A stretch of DNA of 64,000 nt from Ceratopteris richardii (taxonomy: Eukaryota; Streptophyta; Polypodiopsida; Polypodiales; Pteridaceae): NCBI GenBank assembly GCA_020310875.1, contig CM035414.1, positions 197,383,141 to 197,447,140 on the forward strand. The letters are read 5' to 3'. The stretch's first letter is position 1. Every line of letters starts with the position of its first letter. This document shows positions 34,998 through 46,221 of the stretch, piece after piece. The notes beneath the pieces were generated by a model that saw only the letters and a list, made by a program, of their open reading frames with translations, had not been told where the DNA came from and searched no databases. The translations under genes and the position numbers were made by a program.

Positions 34998-35623
34998 CCT
35001 TTCTTTCTCTCACCATTCTTCATGAGCTTAGCTTCATGAATGAAGATTTTTCCCATGGGTGTGATGAAATCTAGTACTTCCATATCCATGTAAAAGTTCA
35101 TGGCAGTGGTGAATGCTTCCCACTTATCATCTGCTTTGATCCCATTGATGACTTGTCTCAAAATTTTTTCCTCATCTATGACCTCTCCAATGCTTCCAAA
35201 TTGATCAACAATATCCTTCATCTTCGTGGAAAAGTCAATGATACTTTTCTTGGGATACTTCTTGAGAGATGTGAAGTCCATCCATAATTGGTTCTTCCTA
35301 GCCCTTGTGCTTGAACAAAATACTTCCAAAGCATTCAAGGTCTCTTGTGATCTCTTAAAAGTTCCTAATGTGTGGAAGTAAGAGATTGAAAATAGAGTTT
35401 AGAATGTGTGAGCTTTCCAAAGCATCCTTTGCACACCATGTGCTCAATCTTTTTTGCTCCTCTTGCATTCGTTATCCTTTGGTCCTTAGTATAGGCATCA
35501 ACTCATCTCCACAGATGTATGCATAAAGGTTTCTCTCTTGCAAATATGCTTCCATCCTTAGATACCATGATGATATTTTCTTCGATCAAATTTGTCAATT
35601 GAAGAAGGAAATCCATCACCCAT
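34998..35623 (-). pseudogene. Ty1/copia family F gag
   Basis: From an ATG at 35623 (MGDGFPSSIDKFDRR) the minus strand encodes a UBN2-type gag: MEAYLQERNLYAYI, a frameshifted middle, then EVFCSSTRARKNQLWMDFTS, KKSIIDFSTKMKDIVDQFGS and VINGIKADDKWEAFTTAMNF. It ends in KNGERKKGNQ, where family-G leader sequence begins. Stops and shifts occur near 35345-35560. Gag packages element RNA; this copy is dead. Confidence 0.78.
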
Positions 35624-36673
35624 AATGTATAAACTATGTCAATGTTTTGATAACATTGTGAGGAGTGATGGTAGACTGCAGAGATGAGAGGATCTTTGCA
35701 AAATCTTGCTCCAAATCACCCAATTTCTCACTTGGAATCTCTAATAAAATTTGTAAGCTTTCAATATACACAATAATATGTCTATAGTACCTTGGAGCAC
35801 TGATCTCAAATATTTGGAACAAGAAACACAACTTCCCAAATTTGCACATGTAGAGGAAACCTTCTATTCATGGAAGAAGGCTCTCAGAGAAACGCTCATA
35901 GCTCACAACCTACTAGGAATTAAGTAAAATCCTTTTGCATATCTTCAAGTAGAAATGTAATTGAGCTAACAAGATTTATTTCATAATTTTAGGGTGAGTA
36001 TAATGCGAGCTAGATGTTTAAGAAGTTAGGGTGTGATCTTGAATTTTCAAGAAGCAAATGATATAGATACATAATCATAGATATATGATCATATCTCTGC
36101 ACACATAGCTCCAATGGAAAAAATATTTTGTAGAATACTTAAGAGTACTAACATCATGATACAATCAATAAATAAGTCAGTGAGTCCATAGAACCACTTC
36201 AATAGCTTAGAAAATTTGACAGACTTTGTGAAGTACACAACAACTATGGACACTAAATAGAGATGATGATAAAACTTGATGTAAATGTATTGAGAAGTAA
36301 AATATGGTACATGAAAATGCTTATGGAATCCAAGCTCTTAAATTTGAATACAAAGTACTCTCAAGAAATGAGTTTGAGGACTATCATACCTTGCGACTAA
36401 ACTACCACTCTATAAGTACACTTTTTCCCTTAATTTTAGAAGGTGACCGTTTCACAAAATCCACCTAATATTTTCCCTACATTTCGGTAGTCATTTGACT
36501 TTGTGTTTCAAATGAGGGTCGTGGATTTTCACTCTCCTTAAATTCATGATGTTCTCTCTTCAAATATCCCTTTTCAAATGGATAAAAATTGCATGCCTTT
36601 TAACCTTAATAGTGATAAAAAAATATATGTGTACATAAGACTTTACTCAAAGTCCAGTGAAGTCCAAGGTTTA
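35624..36673. other. Unassigned AT-rich DNA before copia element 1c
   Basis: A 71-codon minus-strand frame (35634-35849) may be an unrelated chance ORF or leader of copia F. Nothing else is recognised. Confidence 0.35.
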
Positions 36674-36903
36674 TGTTGATATATTTAGGTAGTGATGTGT
36701 GTGAACACACTAGGACCGTGGGGGCACTTTTTCCCTCTTTAGGAGGTTTTTTCACCCTGGCTTGTATATATGCTTGTAGCCCTAACAAGTTACTTATCTT
36801 TGTACATTCTAGTGGTAATATATTTAGTATTATGTGTTGTGCTTCAAGCTTCTTATTCTTCCTTGTGCTGTTCGCGTGCTTCTGCAAATGTCTAGCTCCA
36901 ACA
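36674..36903 (+). repeat. Family-1 copia 5' LTR
   Basis: This 230-bp LTR runs from TGTTGATATATTTAGG to GCTCCAACA. It is the best-preserved plus-strand copy, with homologues at 14871-15105 and 56563-56791. Confidence 0.92.
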
Positions 36904-36905
36904 AT

Positions 36906-36918
36906 TGGTATTAGAGCA
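36906..36918 (+). other. Primer-binding site, initiator tRNA-Met
   Basis: TGGTATTAGAGCA lies two bases after the LTR and matches the usual copia site TGGTATCAGAGC with one change. Confidence 0.85.
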
Positions 36919-37204
36919 TGTCACTGCTTCATCTAGGGTGTCATGGACACCCCTCCAATCACAGTCTCAGAATCACACGAAATTTGGTGAGCATACTCAG
37001 GGTGATCTGAGCTCGTTTCAGCCTCTGAATGCACTATCATAGTGCTTGTGCAGGCTATTTCATCTTTTTGTATACAGGTTTTGGTTTGCCAGTATAAGCA
37101 CCTCAAAATCTGCTATAGGTCTAGCGGAACTTATCAGACTAGTTCTAATCAATGTTTTTGAGGTACAATCATTTTTCTACATCAGGGTATTTTAGTTAGT
37201 GGCC

Positions 37205-38067
37205 ATGGCTAAAAGCAGTGATGTATTCTGTATGTTGGCTATTGAGGATAAGTTGGACAGTACCAATTACCCATTGTGGGATTATATGATGCAACATGTA
37301 TTGGTTGCAAATAGATTGTGGAACATTGTGCAATGTGTTGAAAAACATCCTATTACATGTGCAAATGCAGGTATTGAAGCTGATGTAGATGGAATTGAAG
37401 ATGTTGATATCTTCAGATTCCGTTTTGTGCTGCGGTTTCTACTGCACCTACTGTAGAGCAAATTTGTTGGGATGACAGAGATACTCAGGCACATGCATTG
37501 GTAGCCTTGTTTGTCAAACGTGCCATTACTCCTCACATTCGCTCTTGCAGAATAACTAAGGATGCTTGGGATACACTTACCACATTGTACCAAGCTACGA
37601 ATGAGGCTCGTGTTGCTTACCTCTGAAAAGAGTTGGAGAGTGAGCATATGAATGAAGGTGATTCTATGGACAATTTTTTGACAAAGATCAAGGATTTGAA
37701 GGAACAATTGATTTTTGCTGATGAAGTTATACAAGATAGCTCACTTGTGCAGACCGTTCTGAATGGTCTTCCTGATTCATATCAGAGTTTTGCTTCTACT
37801 CTTCATTTGATGATGAAAGGCAATTCGAATGCCCTATCATTTGAAGAGTTAGTTTCTGTTCTGCTATAGGAAGATCAGTCTAGGTAGAGTAGGTCCATTA
37901 TGCATGTTTTAGATCAAGATTTTTTGGCTACTCAGAAGGGCAAAGGTAAATGGAGCTCATCTACTAGTAAGAAGAAATCTACAAATGCTACAAATTCAAA
38001 GAAGGAAGACAAAGATGAGAAGAAATAAAAAAAGTAGAAATTGTTTTACAAATATTGTAAAGCAAAT
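37205..38067 (+). pseudogene. Family-1 copia gag
   Basis: It starts MAKSSDVFCMLAIEDKLDST then NYPLWDYMMQHVLVANRLWN (UBN2-type capsid). After a frame change come HIRSCRITKDAWDTLTTLYQ, MNEGDSMDNFLTKIKDLKEQ and VQTVLNGLPDSYQSFASTLH, and a Lys-rich tail leads to the zinc knuckle (FYKYCKAN) at 38067, where the DNA transposon interrupts it. Stops lie near 37626, 37869, 37887 and 38028. Confidence 0.87.
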
Positions 38068-38104
38068 CATTAGGGGAAAAAAGGAACCTTGCATGGGCCT
38101 TGTA
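38068..38104 (+). repeat. Left terminal inverted repeat of the DNA transposon
   Basis: It is complementary to 46185-46221 except at four positions. It starts CATTAGGGG and ends in CCTTGTA. Confidence 0.88.
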
Positions 38105-38548
38105 AGGATCCCTAATTTTTAGGGATTAAAGTTAACAAAAAGAGGTATCAAGGTCATAAAAAAAACCACTAGTGGTTTTTGCAATAAAAAATTTCCTCTA
38201 AGATTTGTGCTCAGACCGAATAGATTCATTTGAATTGTTGTCCCTTGGATGAGATTGAATGAATGGCTAAGATCAACCTTTGTGTACCTGTCAAAAGAAG
38301 ACAAAAACTCTCCCAAGAAGTGAACAGTCGTCGACATTCCTCTCCATTGGATGAGATTTCGACGGACGGTTGAGATGAAAGCGCAGTTGCCTATCACTAA
38401 AAGACAAAAGAAAGAGCATTCGATGAGCTCAAGGAGCTTGGGGACTGGTAGAAAACGACAAGAAACATGGCGCAGTTCCGTGGTGGAATTGATTCTTCTA
38501 CGTTCAATGTGCCAATGATCTAATGGCTACAAAATGACTTTGGGATCC

Positions 38549-39266
38549 TGTTCGGTGGTAGGGTATGCACACATCTTCATTTGTGCATGAGAACCCTCCC
38601 TAGACCAAGAGAATAATCCTTTTTGTATATATTTGAGTGTCTCATATGAACACTCCCCTAAAGCACTTTTTAATATTTCTTCATACTATAGGATAGTGTC
38701 TCTCATCTTTATGACCCTTCTAGAAAGATTCCCCACGTAGAAAATCCACGCATGCCCTTCTTGGAGATTGGGTTGTTACAAATTTGATCTTTAGAATATC
38801 CTAGAAGATTGGCAGTTAGAGAGAGAATCACCTTTTTGACTTTTCAAAGAGGCACATGAGGAATAGAGCTTAGGCTATAAATATGAGCTCATTTTTGTAA
38901 AGAAGGGGGGCTCTTGATTCGACGTGCTCATGTAATATCTTCATGAATGGAAGAACTCTTTTTTATTCTAAGGCTTTGTGCATTTATGTGTGTAGTCTTG
39001 GAGTGTGAGAGGGTGTGGTGTGTGTGTGTGCTGAACCTTCCTTTGTGTTTGAGTAGTGTGTTGCATTACTTGTATTTTCCATGTGTGACCATGATCCTTG
39101 ACTCCCATTGCTCCATATTTTCAAGCATGTGGCATAGCCCGGGGCTGATGCCAATGGCTTGAACATGTTGGAGAATGGGGTGGATGAAGGGAGAGTCTTT
39201 CTTGGGTCCTCCTCCTTGCTTCCATGCAAGGTGATGTGGGTTGGTTGCTCCCCTATGCTCTCAACA
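38549..39266 (+). repeat. 5' LTR of the 7.2-kb element
   Basis: This 718-bp LTR is identical to 45022-45739 except for three substitutions (A/G in the early CCA.GAG segment, C/T in GATT.GACG, T/G in GTATTT.CCATG). A TATAAATATGAG at about 38877 is a plausible promoter TATA box. Confidence 0.96.
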
Positions 39267-39274
39267 ACACTTTT

Positions 39275-39292
39275 TGGCTCCATTGCCGGGGA
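39275..39292 (+). other. Primer-binding site, tRNA-Asp type
   Basis: TGGCTCCATTGCCGGGGA matches the complement of the plant tRNA-Asp 3' end (TGGCGCCGTTGCCGGGGA) at 16 of 18 positions. It lies eight bases (ACACTTTT) after the LTR. Confidence 0.85.
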
Positions 39293-42200
39293 TGGTCGGC
39301 CTTTCATCACTTGGAGAGCTCAAGAACATGTGGTAAAATATTGTGTTGCAATTTTTTTGCTCAATTGCGTAGGATTTGAGTTTTTGCATGGCACTTTCAC
39401 CCTTCCTTTGGGCCAATTGCTCCCCATTTCCTTGTTTTAGTAGGATAGTTTTAGTTCATATTTGTTTGATGCACAAAAACACCCCCCAACCCCTTCTCTC
39501 TGTTTCTCTCTCACATATACACACACTCCCACACATTCATTGGGCCATCACTTTCCACCACTGCCATCTCTCTGACACAAGTGAATGCCTTGGAAAGAGG
39601 GATGGGTAGTTGTCCTCTCTCCCTCTCTTCTCTCTCCCTCTCTTCATTTTTGAAAAAAACCAAAAAGAGATTGATGATCTACAACGGATACCAATAGGAC
39701 ACTTAGTTGAATGAGTTGCAAAATTGTCAATTCATTGGACTCTCACTTTTTGAGAATAAGGATGTCGACAACATATGAAGGGTAGGTGGGACTCCGTGGG
39801 AGGGACTTAACTGGCCCTTTCTCTCTCCTCCCTTGATTGTGAAGCAGACACACCGTCCTGTTCTCTCTCTCTTCGCTAATTTTCGGGGTTGAGCATCCTG
39901 GGCTCCCCCTTCTTGCATAATTTTCATGGGGTTGAGCTCCAAGCGAGCTCCCCCTGCCGCGCGTCTTCGCCTCTGTGTGATCTGCCAAGCGGGCTTCTCC
40001 ACGAGGGGTTGAGCGATGGCTCCCCTCCTTTTCTTCACCTACCTCCTGTGCATTTGGGGTTGAGCTTTGCTCCCCAAGATCCTCTGCATCATCGACATGA
40101 TGACAAGCCGTTTGTGCTCTACCTTCTGGGTGTTTTCGCTACCATGCTTCTATGTCCTTGATACAAAGTGTGGACTTCGTGGAGGATCTCGAGCTTGGGT
40201 CGGCATCTTTGAGGCTCTCAAGTTGAGTTCAGTGCTTGGTTGGATGAAAGGCTCTTTTGGCACATCAGAGGAGTTCGTTTCAAATGGGTATCGTGAACTG
40301 CACTTTCCTCCACTAATGATGAGTGAAGATCTGCTCCTCATTTGCCTCTACCGTGGGGTAGAGCTCCATGCCCACTAGACTTCTTCTTGCGGTCCAACAG
40401 GGGCCACACCCGTCTCACATCTGGTGGTTGCCATAGGGCCAAAAGTCCCTCTCTACAGCTCTCTATCTACAATTCTGCTGGCGTGATGCACATACAAAAA
40501 CTATAGAAGGTTGGGGATGAGCTGCACTCTGGAGCGGGGCAGGCAAAGACCAAATCTGGATGCACCTTTCTGAATTACATGGGATCATTCCCTCTGCAGA
40601 CGAGCATTGGACAAATCTATTGAAGCCATTTTCAGATGACATCTCATACGAGGACATGTTCTGCCGCATTAGGCTGTTGTCCACAGGTGGATTCGGGCTT
40701 GCTGGGGGCGATACCTGATAAAGGCTGGGGGAAACTCAATGGCATATCCAACCATTCATGAAAAGTCACCAAAAATTACGAGGTCTAAATCCCCTCTAAC
40801 TGGTATGCTCGTACACATGGAAATCTTTGCCCCTTGCTCTCGGTCCAAATCAAGAAATTATATGTGGTAGAACTGAGCATTCCCCCATTCATTTCTGTTT
40901 GCTGCTCCATTTCTTTTTTGCGGGCTAAAGAAGTTCTTGACGTTCTTGATGAAGCTCAATGCTGACGAACTTAATGTCAAGATTAAATCAATTGCCCTGG
41001 ATATGAGGAATCTATTCTCACACCCCTACTCCATTCTCTAGGCATAAGGACGGCAGCAAGCCTGTGGGCAGGTTGATTCAAGATTCCTGGTCTGCATCTC
41101 GACTAGGAATGATGTTATTTCAAGCGCAAATGAATCACTATCTGCTGGCATATCTGAAATGCTTGGATTCGGGCATTGTTCCACTGTTGCCGCACTTCTC
41201 ATACCATGCTGGGGTCGAGCTCGTTTTTGCTCTCCTTGCATTTGAGCAAGAGAACTCTCACCATTTTATGCACCAGTTGAAGCTCTCCTTGCTGAAGCTT
41301 TCCGGTATTACACATATTGGCTGAAGCACTCAAACCTTTACAAATATGTGCAGAATCAACAAATGACCAGGAATATGGCCCCCTTGATGATCCCATTGCA
41401 TTATGTGCTGATGATGCCCACTTTTAATGGAGAAAGAGATAGGCTGCAAGTTGGAATACAAAAGGCAGACACTGCTGGGCTTCACACATGCTGGTGGCAT
41501 CCACTCATTTAAACTCATAGCTCGATGTGTAGTTGGCAAGGCTTCTGCAGTGTGAACCGAGACCATGCAACTGATTGGGCCGGTGCAGTCTTCTTCTTTC
41601 TAGGGACATCCTCTTACTCAGATTGCTGGAGGAATTTGTGCAGATAAGAATTGCGAGAAAACATGCTTTGGGTTTTTGGGGTAGTCTGTTTGCTGCAAAG
41701 ATTGGGCTTCTAGTTCTACTTTTTGTGCATTCGGTCCTTGGCTCTTGCGAACCGTGGGATGTATCTTGGTCCTGTGATAGGGTTTTGCACTTTCTGCATC
41801 TCTAGTAAACAAAATCAGTTGGCCATCTTTGTTCTGGTCCTTTGGCTTTCTGAGGGCTCTCTGGCACCTTGCTTGGCAATGTCTTGCCTCAAGTCTTCCT
41901 CGAGAAGATCCAAAGTTATCTGTTTTTGTCAAAGGTTCCAGTGTGGGTTCTGATAGTGTGCCATTTCTGTCATAACTGGTGTACATTTATACTTACTTGG
42001 ATGCAGACTTATTATTACTAGGTTTTTCAACCTTATGGAGTCTGGGCTTTTCAGTGTGCTGCCCTGGTTTATGATGACCATAGCTATGCGTCTTTTGGAA
42101 TCTAGCAGGTAATGAATCTCCATTGGGGACAATTTCTTGGATTGACTGTCAACAAAACCCAAAACCAGAGCAAAGTTGGTCTCAAGACTAGGAACCAAAT

Positions 42201-45008
42201 GATCCAGTTACATTAAATCTAGAAACATCATTATGATCGGGCCCACCATTCAAATTCAGAGTGGAATTCAAGAATGGTCATCGTCTTGTTAATGGACAGT
42301 CAAAGCGTCCTGTTGATTCTTTTCTAAGCAGGTTCTTTATGGAAGATTAGTGTTTAAGCATTTCATGATGAAGATCCTCAAGACACTTGAGAAAATAGTG
42401 GAGTTGGTGAACAAAAAGAACATGCATGTTGAGTATAGGAAACTCCATCAGCACTGTGAAGGGATGAGGATGCATATAAGGTCTTGCTCTGCAACTGCCC
42501 CTGGTGCTGAACAGCTTGTTGTGGCCTCATGTGGGTATTGGGCCAAAGTTTAATATCATTCAGCTAGAGTTTGATGCCATTCAGCTGGGACAACAAGCCA
42601 TGTTCAATACTAGTTTTGCTCCTGATGAAGCTAGTAATGAGTGCATCAAGGGTGAGAGCTGCACCAAATCAGACCTGGATTAAACCTTCAGCTTGCGCTC
42701 TACCACCGACAGGTGTTGCTGCCAAAATGATTCTGAGGGCCCCATAAGCATATTAAGCTCTCAATCACTGTAGATCGAGCAAAACAGCACAGGTATTGGC
42801 TGGAGGTGGCTCATGGAATTGATAATATTGCTTCAACTTCAAGTTGACACAGGAATAATTCCTTCGAACCTTGATGATTGGGCTGGAGTGCAAAGAAATT
42901 CTTCTGCTGGCCAAGCTAGTCCTTACTCAGAGAATACTAGCATCTGTGGCCTTCTCTGAGCACCTGAAATCGTTGTCATGAAGGCTAAGGGGACAACTAT
43001 ATATCTGGCGGAGGAATGATCACTAAATGGGGGTATTCTGTCAAAACTGAGTGAACCAGGAGAAGAAATGCCTCGAGAAATGTGCTGGAGTGGCATTTCA
43101 ACTTTTGGCCAGGCTGGGTTCTCAGTTGCAATTATTAAATTACTATTGCTACTGATTTTTTTTGCTTCACTGGTTGTAGCTAAAGATTCAGGGATGTATC
43201 AGCCACATTGCACAGTAAGTATGAAGAAACAAAGTTTTTTGGATTGGCACCATCTCCACCAATCTGCTGAGCTTTTGAGGGTCTAGACAAAAATGATGGA
43301 TCATACCTATACGTGGATATGATCAGAATATAGGTCCAGCTATTGGATCCCAATGGCCAAGCATGAGGCAGGGTTATGTGTGTTGTTATTTTCTTTATGC
43401 TTCTGGCAGGTTCTTTTAACAGTATACTAGATCCAAGGAAATTCCTTTGGGTCTTTTTAAACTTAAAGTTGAAGGATGATGTGGTCTAGGGACCTTGTTT
43501 AAAGATTCTTGTAGTAAAGGATGGTGCTCAGGCTGGTTTCACATCTGCAACTAATGATGGCTGTGGTGTCTGTACAACCCATGCTTCCACATAAGGCAGC
43601 TGCTGACCATGTCCTGAGACTCCCATGTGAATCTTGGGCACTGAATCATTGTAGCTCAGGGCAAATCCTCTGGATATTTGCACTGCATCAAGCAACATAG
43701 CACAGGCTGGAGTGCAAGGACACTATTCTGGTGAACCAGCCACTCTTTATTTCGAAATTTTATTGGCTCTCATTTTTAATGTGCTCTTTGTAGTGGCTGC
43801 ACATCATCTACAGGCCAAGCATACACATATAGGGAATGGATTGAGGTTGCTGTTGGGCCTCAGGGCCTATTGATGGGTCTTCCAATCACTATGTTGCAGT
43901 CTGCTCCTCACCAGGTTACTTGGATCCAGGTTGTTCCCCATCACTCTATGGATGGCTTAAAGCACCAGGTTTGCTGACTACTGGAGGCTGCATGACATTT
44001 TCAGGACTGTCAACTGATGGTTTTCTACCTGCAAATTCTAGGAAACTAAGTCCTGTGGCTTTCAAATGGTTCAAGCTCGTTGGTTTATTGTTTATATATG
44101 AATATTCAGCAGATATTGGCTGGCACAGGGTTTTTAGGTTTTTGTGTGACTGCCCCAAGTGGGGATTTTGTCTGCTGCCTTTTCCCTCATTTGGAGAGAA
44201 TGATCTGCATTATATGTAGATGCCTTGCTGTGTACAGATGGTTGTTCCTCAGATTCTCCAAGTGGGTCCTCACTCTGGTATTATTATGTCTGCTCATATG
44301 GTTGGGGATGACAGTCAGGATCTGATTCTGAATTTCTTTTGTGACTGTCCTTCTGGGGGACTAAGTCTCAAGTCCTATCTACACACAACAAGATATTAAA
44401 AGTGCTTTCTACATGTTGGTGATGGTGCACACTCACCGATCAGGAAGCTTGATGGATGCCGAAGCTGGTGGTGCCCTGTAAACCTAACTCTTACTCAGGG
44501 TGTGCTGCTAGATATTAGACTTGAGCTACAAAGAACAAGCATGGTTTTCATGAAATAGAAAAAAAGGGATGATCAGGGAACTTGCTGTCTTGAATGTGAC
44601 TGATCTATTTTAGGGACTGCATCCACTTCCCTAGCCATCCTGTGGGCAGCTTGGTACATCTTTGTTGCCAGGACTGCTATCCTAAGTGTGATGTGCCATT
44701 TCTTGCTCTGTCTTGTTTGCAATGATTGTGTATGCACATTGTGTCTTTGGACTTGCAGTTTTCAGGTCCTCTAAAGAATTGCTCAGAAGAAGTGCTGCAT
44801 ATTTGGCAACACAGGCGGCTGTGTACATGGTTGGGCTGACTGCCCCTTAGGGGGATCGTGTCGCTCAAACACTGAAGACCTGAAGACTGAAGACTTGCAA
44901 ATTTGAAGACTTGAAGAACTGCAGGTCTGAAGACTTGAAGACCCAAACCTGGACAATGCTGCAATGTATGCCCCTCTGGTCTTAGCTTTGTCGAGGATGA
45001 CAAAGTCT
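39293..45008 (+). other. Interior of the 7.2-kb element, no recognisable coding domain
   Basis: Frames are short on both strands. Some plus-strand stretches (for example 42350-42553 and 43068-43286, the latter with a hydrophobic run AIIKLLLLLIFFASLVVA) look protein-like but match no family I recognise. They could be decayed coding sequence of the ancestral element or captured host gene fragments. A GAAGACTT-type short repeat lies at 44872-44945. Confidence 0.6.
44872..44945. repeat. Short imperfect repeat of CTGAAGACTTGAAGAC type
   Basis: GAAGAC occurs seven times in 74 bp, about 75-150 bp upstream of the polypurine tract of the 7.2-kb element. Confidence 0.85.
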
Positions 45009-45021
45009 AGGGGAGGGAGAG
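45009..45021 (+). other. Polypurine tract of the 7.2-kb element
   Basis: AGGGGAGGGAGAG directly precedes the TG of the 3' LTR, confirming plus-strand orientation. Confidence 0.9.
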
Positions 45022-45739
45022 TGTTCGGTGGTAGGGTATGCACACATCTTCATTTGTGCATGAGAACCCTCCCTAGACCAGGAGAATAATCCTTTTTGTA
45101 TATATTTGAGTGTCTCATATGAACACTCCCCTAAAGCACTTTTTAATATTTCTTCATACTATAGGATAGTGTCTCTCATCTTTATGACCCTTCTAGAAAG
45201 ATTCCCCACGTAGAAAATCCACGCATGCCCTTCTTGGAGATTGGGTTGTTACAAATTTGATCTTTAGAATATCCTAGAAGATTGGCAGTTAGAGAGAGAA
45301 TCACCTTTTTGACTTTTCAAAGAGGCACATGAGGAATAGAGCTTAGGCTATAAATATGAGCTCATTTTTGTAAAGAAGGGGGGCTCTTGATTTGACGTGC
45401 TCATGTAATATCTTCATGAATGGAAGAACTCTTTTTTATTCTAAGGCTTTGTGCATTTATGTGTGTAGTCTTGGAGTGTGAGAGGGTGTGGTGTGTGTGT
45501 GTGCTGAACCTTCCTTTGTGTTTGAGTAGTGTGTTGCATTACTTGTATTTGCCATGTGTGACCATGATCCTTGACTCCCATTGCTCCATATTTTCAAGCA
45601 TGTGGCATAGCCCGGGGCTGATGCCAATGGCTTGAACATGTTGGAGAATGGGGTGGATGAAGGGAGAGTCTTTCTTGGGTCCTCCTCCTTGCTTCCATGC
45701 AAGGTGATGTGGGTTGGTTGCTCCCCTATGCTCTCAACA
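45022..45739 (+). repeat. 3' LTR of the 7.2-kb element
   Basis: This is the partner of 38549-39266, followed immediately by the target duplication GATCC. Confidence 0.96.
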
Positions 45740-46184
45740 GATCCTCACAAGAAAAAAGCCTCACAACCATTAGATGAACCAAAGATCCAATGGATGCAAT
45801 TGAAAGTGGCCCAAAATTTGAAGCAATACATCTCAACCATTCATTTCTAGGTCCATCCAACGAAGTAAATAAAAAGGCGCATGTTGTCATGACTTTCAAG
45901 CTACACCGTTAGATATTTTGAAGATCCAATGGTTAAAATTGTATGCCGACTTTTTTTTTGTGTTTTAACATGAGCCTTTGGATCTTTGAGTCCATCCAAT
46001 GGCTATGCTTCAAAATCAAGGCCTATCAAACCACTTTTGAAGAGGAACTCCTGGTTTTTAGTCATTCATACCACCTTTGATCACAAAGAAACAAGGGAAG
46101 GCTATGCCTAGTCTAGGTGATTGAGGGACTAGACTGTGGCCACCACCCTCTTGTCATTGGTCCATCACTAATCCTCCCTTAATC

Positions 46185-46221
46185 TAAAAGGCCCATTCAG
46201 GGTTCATTTTTTCCCCTAATG
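46185..46221 (-). repeat. Right terminal inverted repeat of the DNA transposon
   Basis: It pairs with 38068-38104 and ends CCCCTAATG on the plus strand. Copia 1c coding sequence (DHVIKSCPKLAAKEA) resumes at once. Confidence 0.88.

Larger units (their letters stand above)
38549..45739 (+). mobile_element. Young, apparently non-autonomous LTR retrotransposon (7.2 kb)
   Basis: Two 718-bp LTRs (38549-39266, 45022-45739) start TGTTCGG, end CTCAACA and differ at three positions by eye. A perfect 5-bp target duplication GATCC lies at 38544-38548 and 45740-45744. A tRNA-Asp-type primer site follows the 5' LTR and a polypurine tract precedes the 3' LTR. The 5.75-kb interior has no frame longer than about 125 codons and no gag, protease, RT, RNase H or integrase motif on either strand, so it must rely on another element's proteins. 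The tRNA-Asp primer points to a Ty3-type (Tat/Athila-like) partner. It inserted into the TIR transposon. Confidence 0.93.
38068..46221. mobile_element. TIR DNA transposon (about 0.96 kb without its own insert)
   Basis: The ends form a 37-bp terminal inverted repeat, 38068-38104 against 46185-46221, with four mismatches; both begin CATTAGGGGAAAAAA and include ATGGGCCTT. Once the nested LTR retrotransposon is removed, 481 bp remain on the left and about 477 bp on the right. No transposase is visible, so it is non-autonomous. The target duplication could not be resolved from the flanks (GCAAAT / TGATCATG), so superfamily is left open. It inserted into the gag zinc knuckle of copia 1c. Confidence 0.85.

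Noticed and set aside
38945..39310. LTR-internal open frames shared by both LTR copies (also at 45420-45850)
   Set aside because: They are shared simply because the LTRs are identical; no domain or codon bias supports a protein.
43068..43286. Envelope protein suggested by a hydrophobic run in the 7.2-kb element
   Set aside because: Only one short frame with one hydrophobic stretch; no signal peptide, surface-unit pattern or fusion motif, so envelope identity is not supported.
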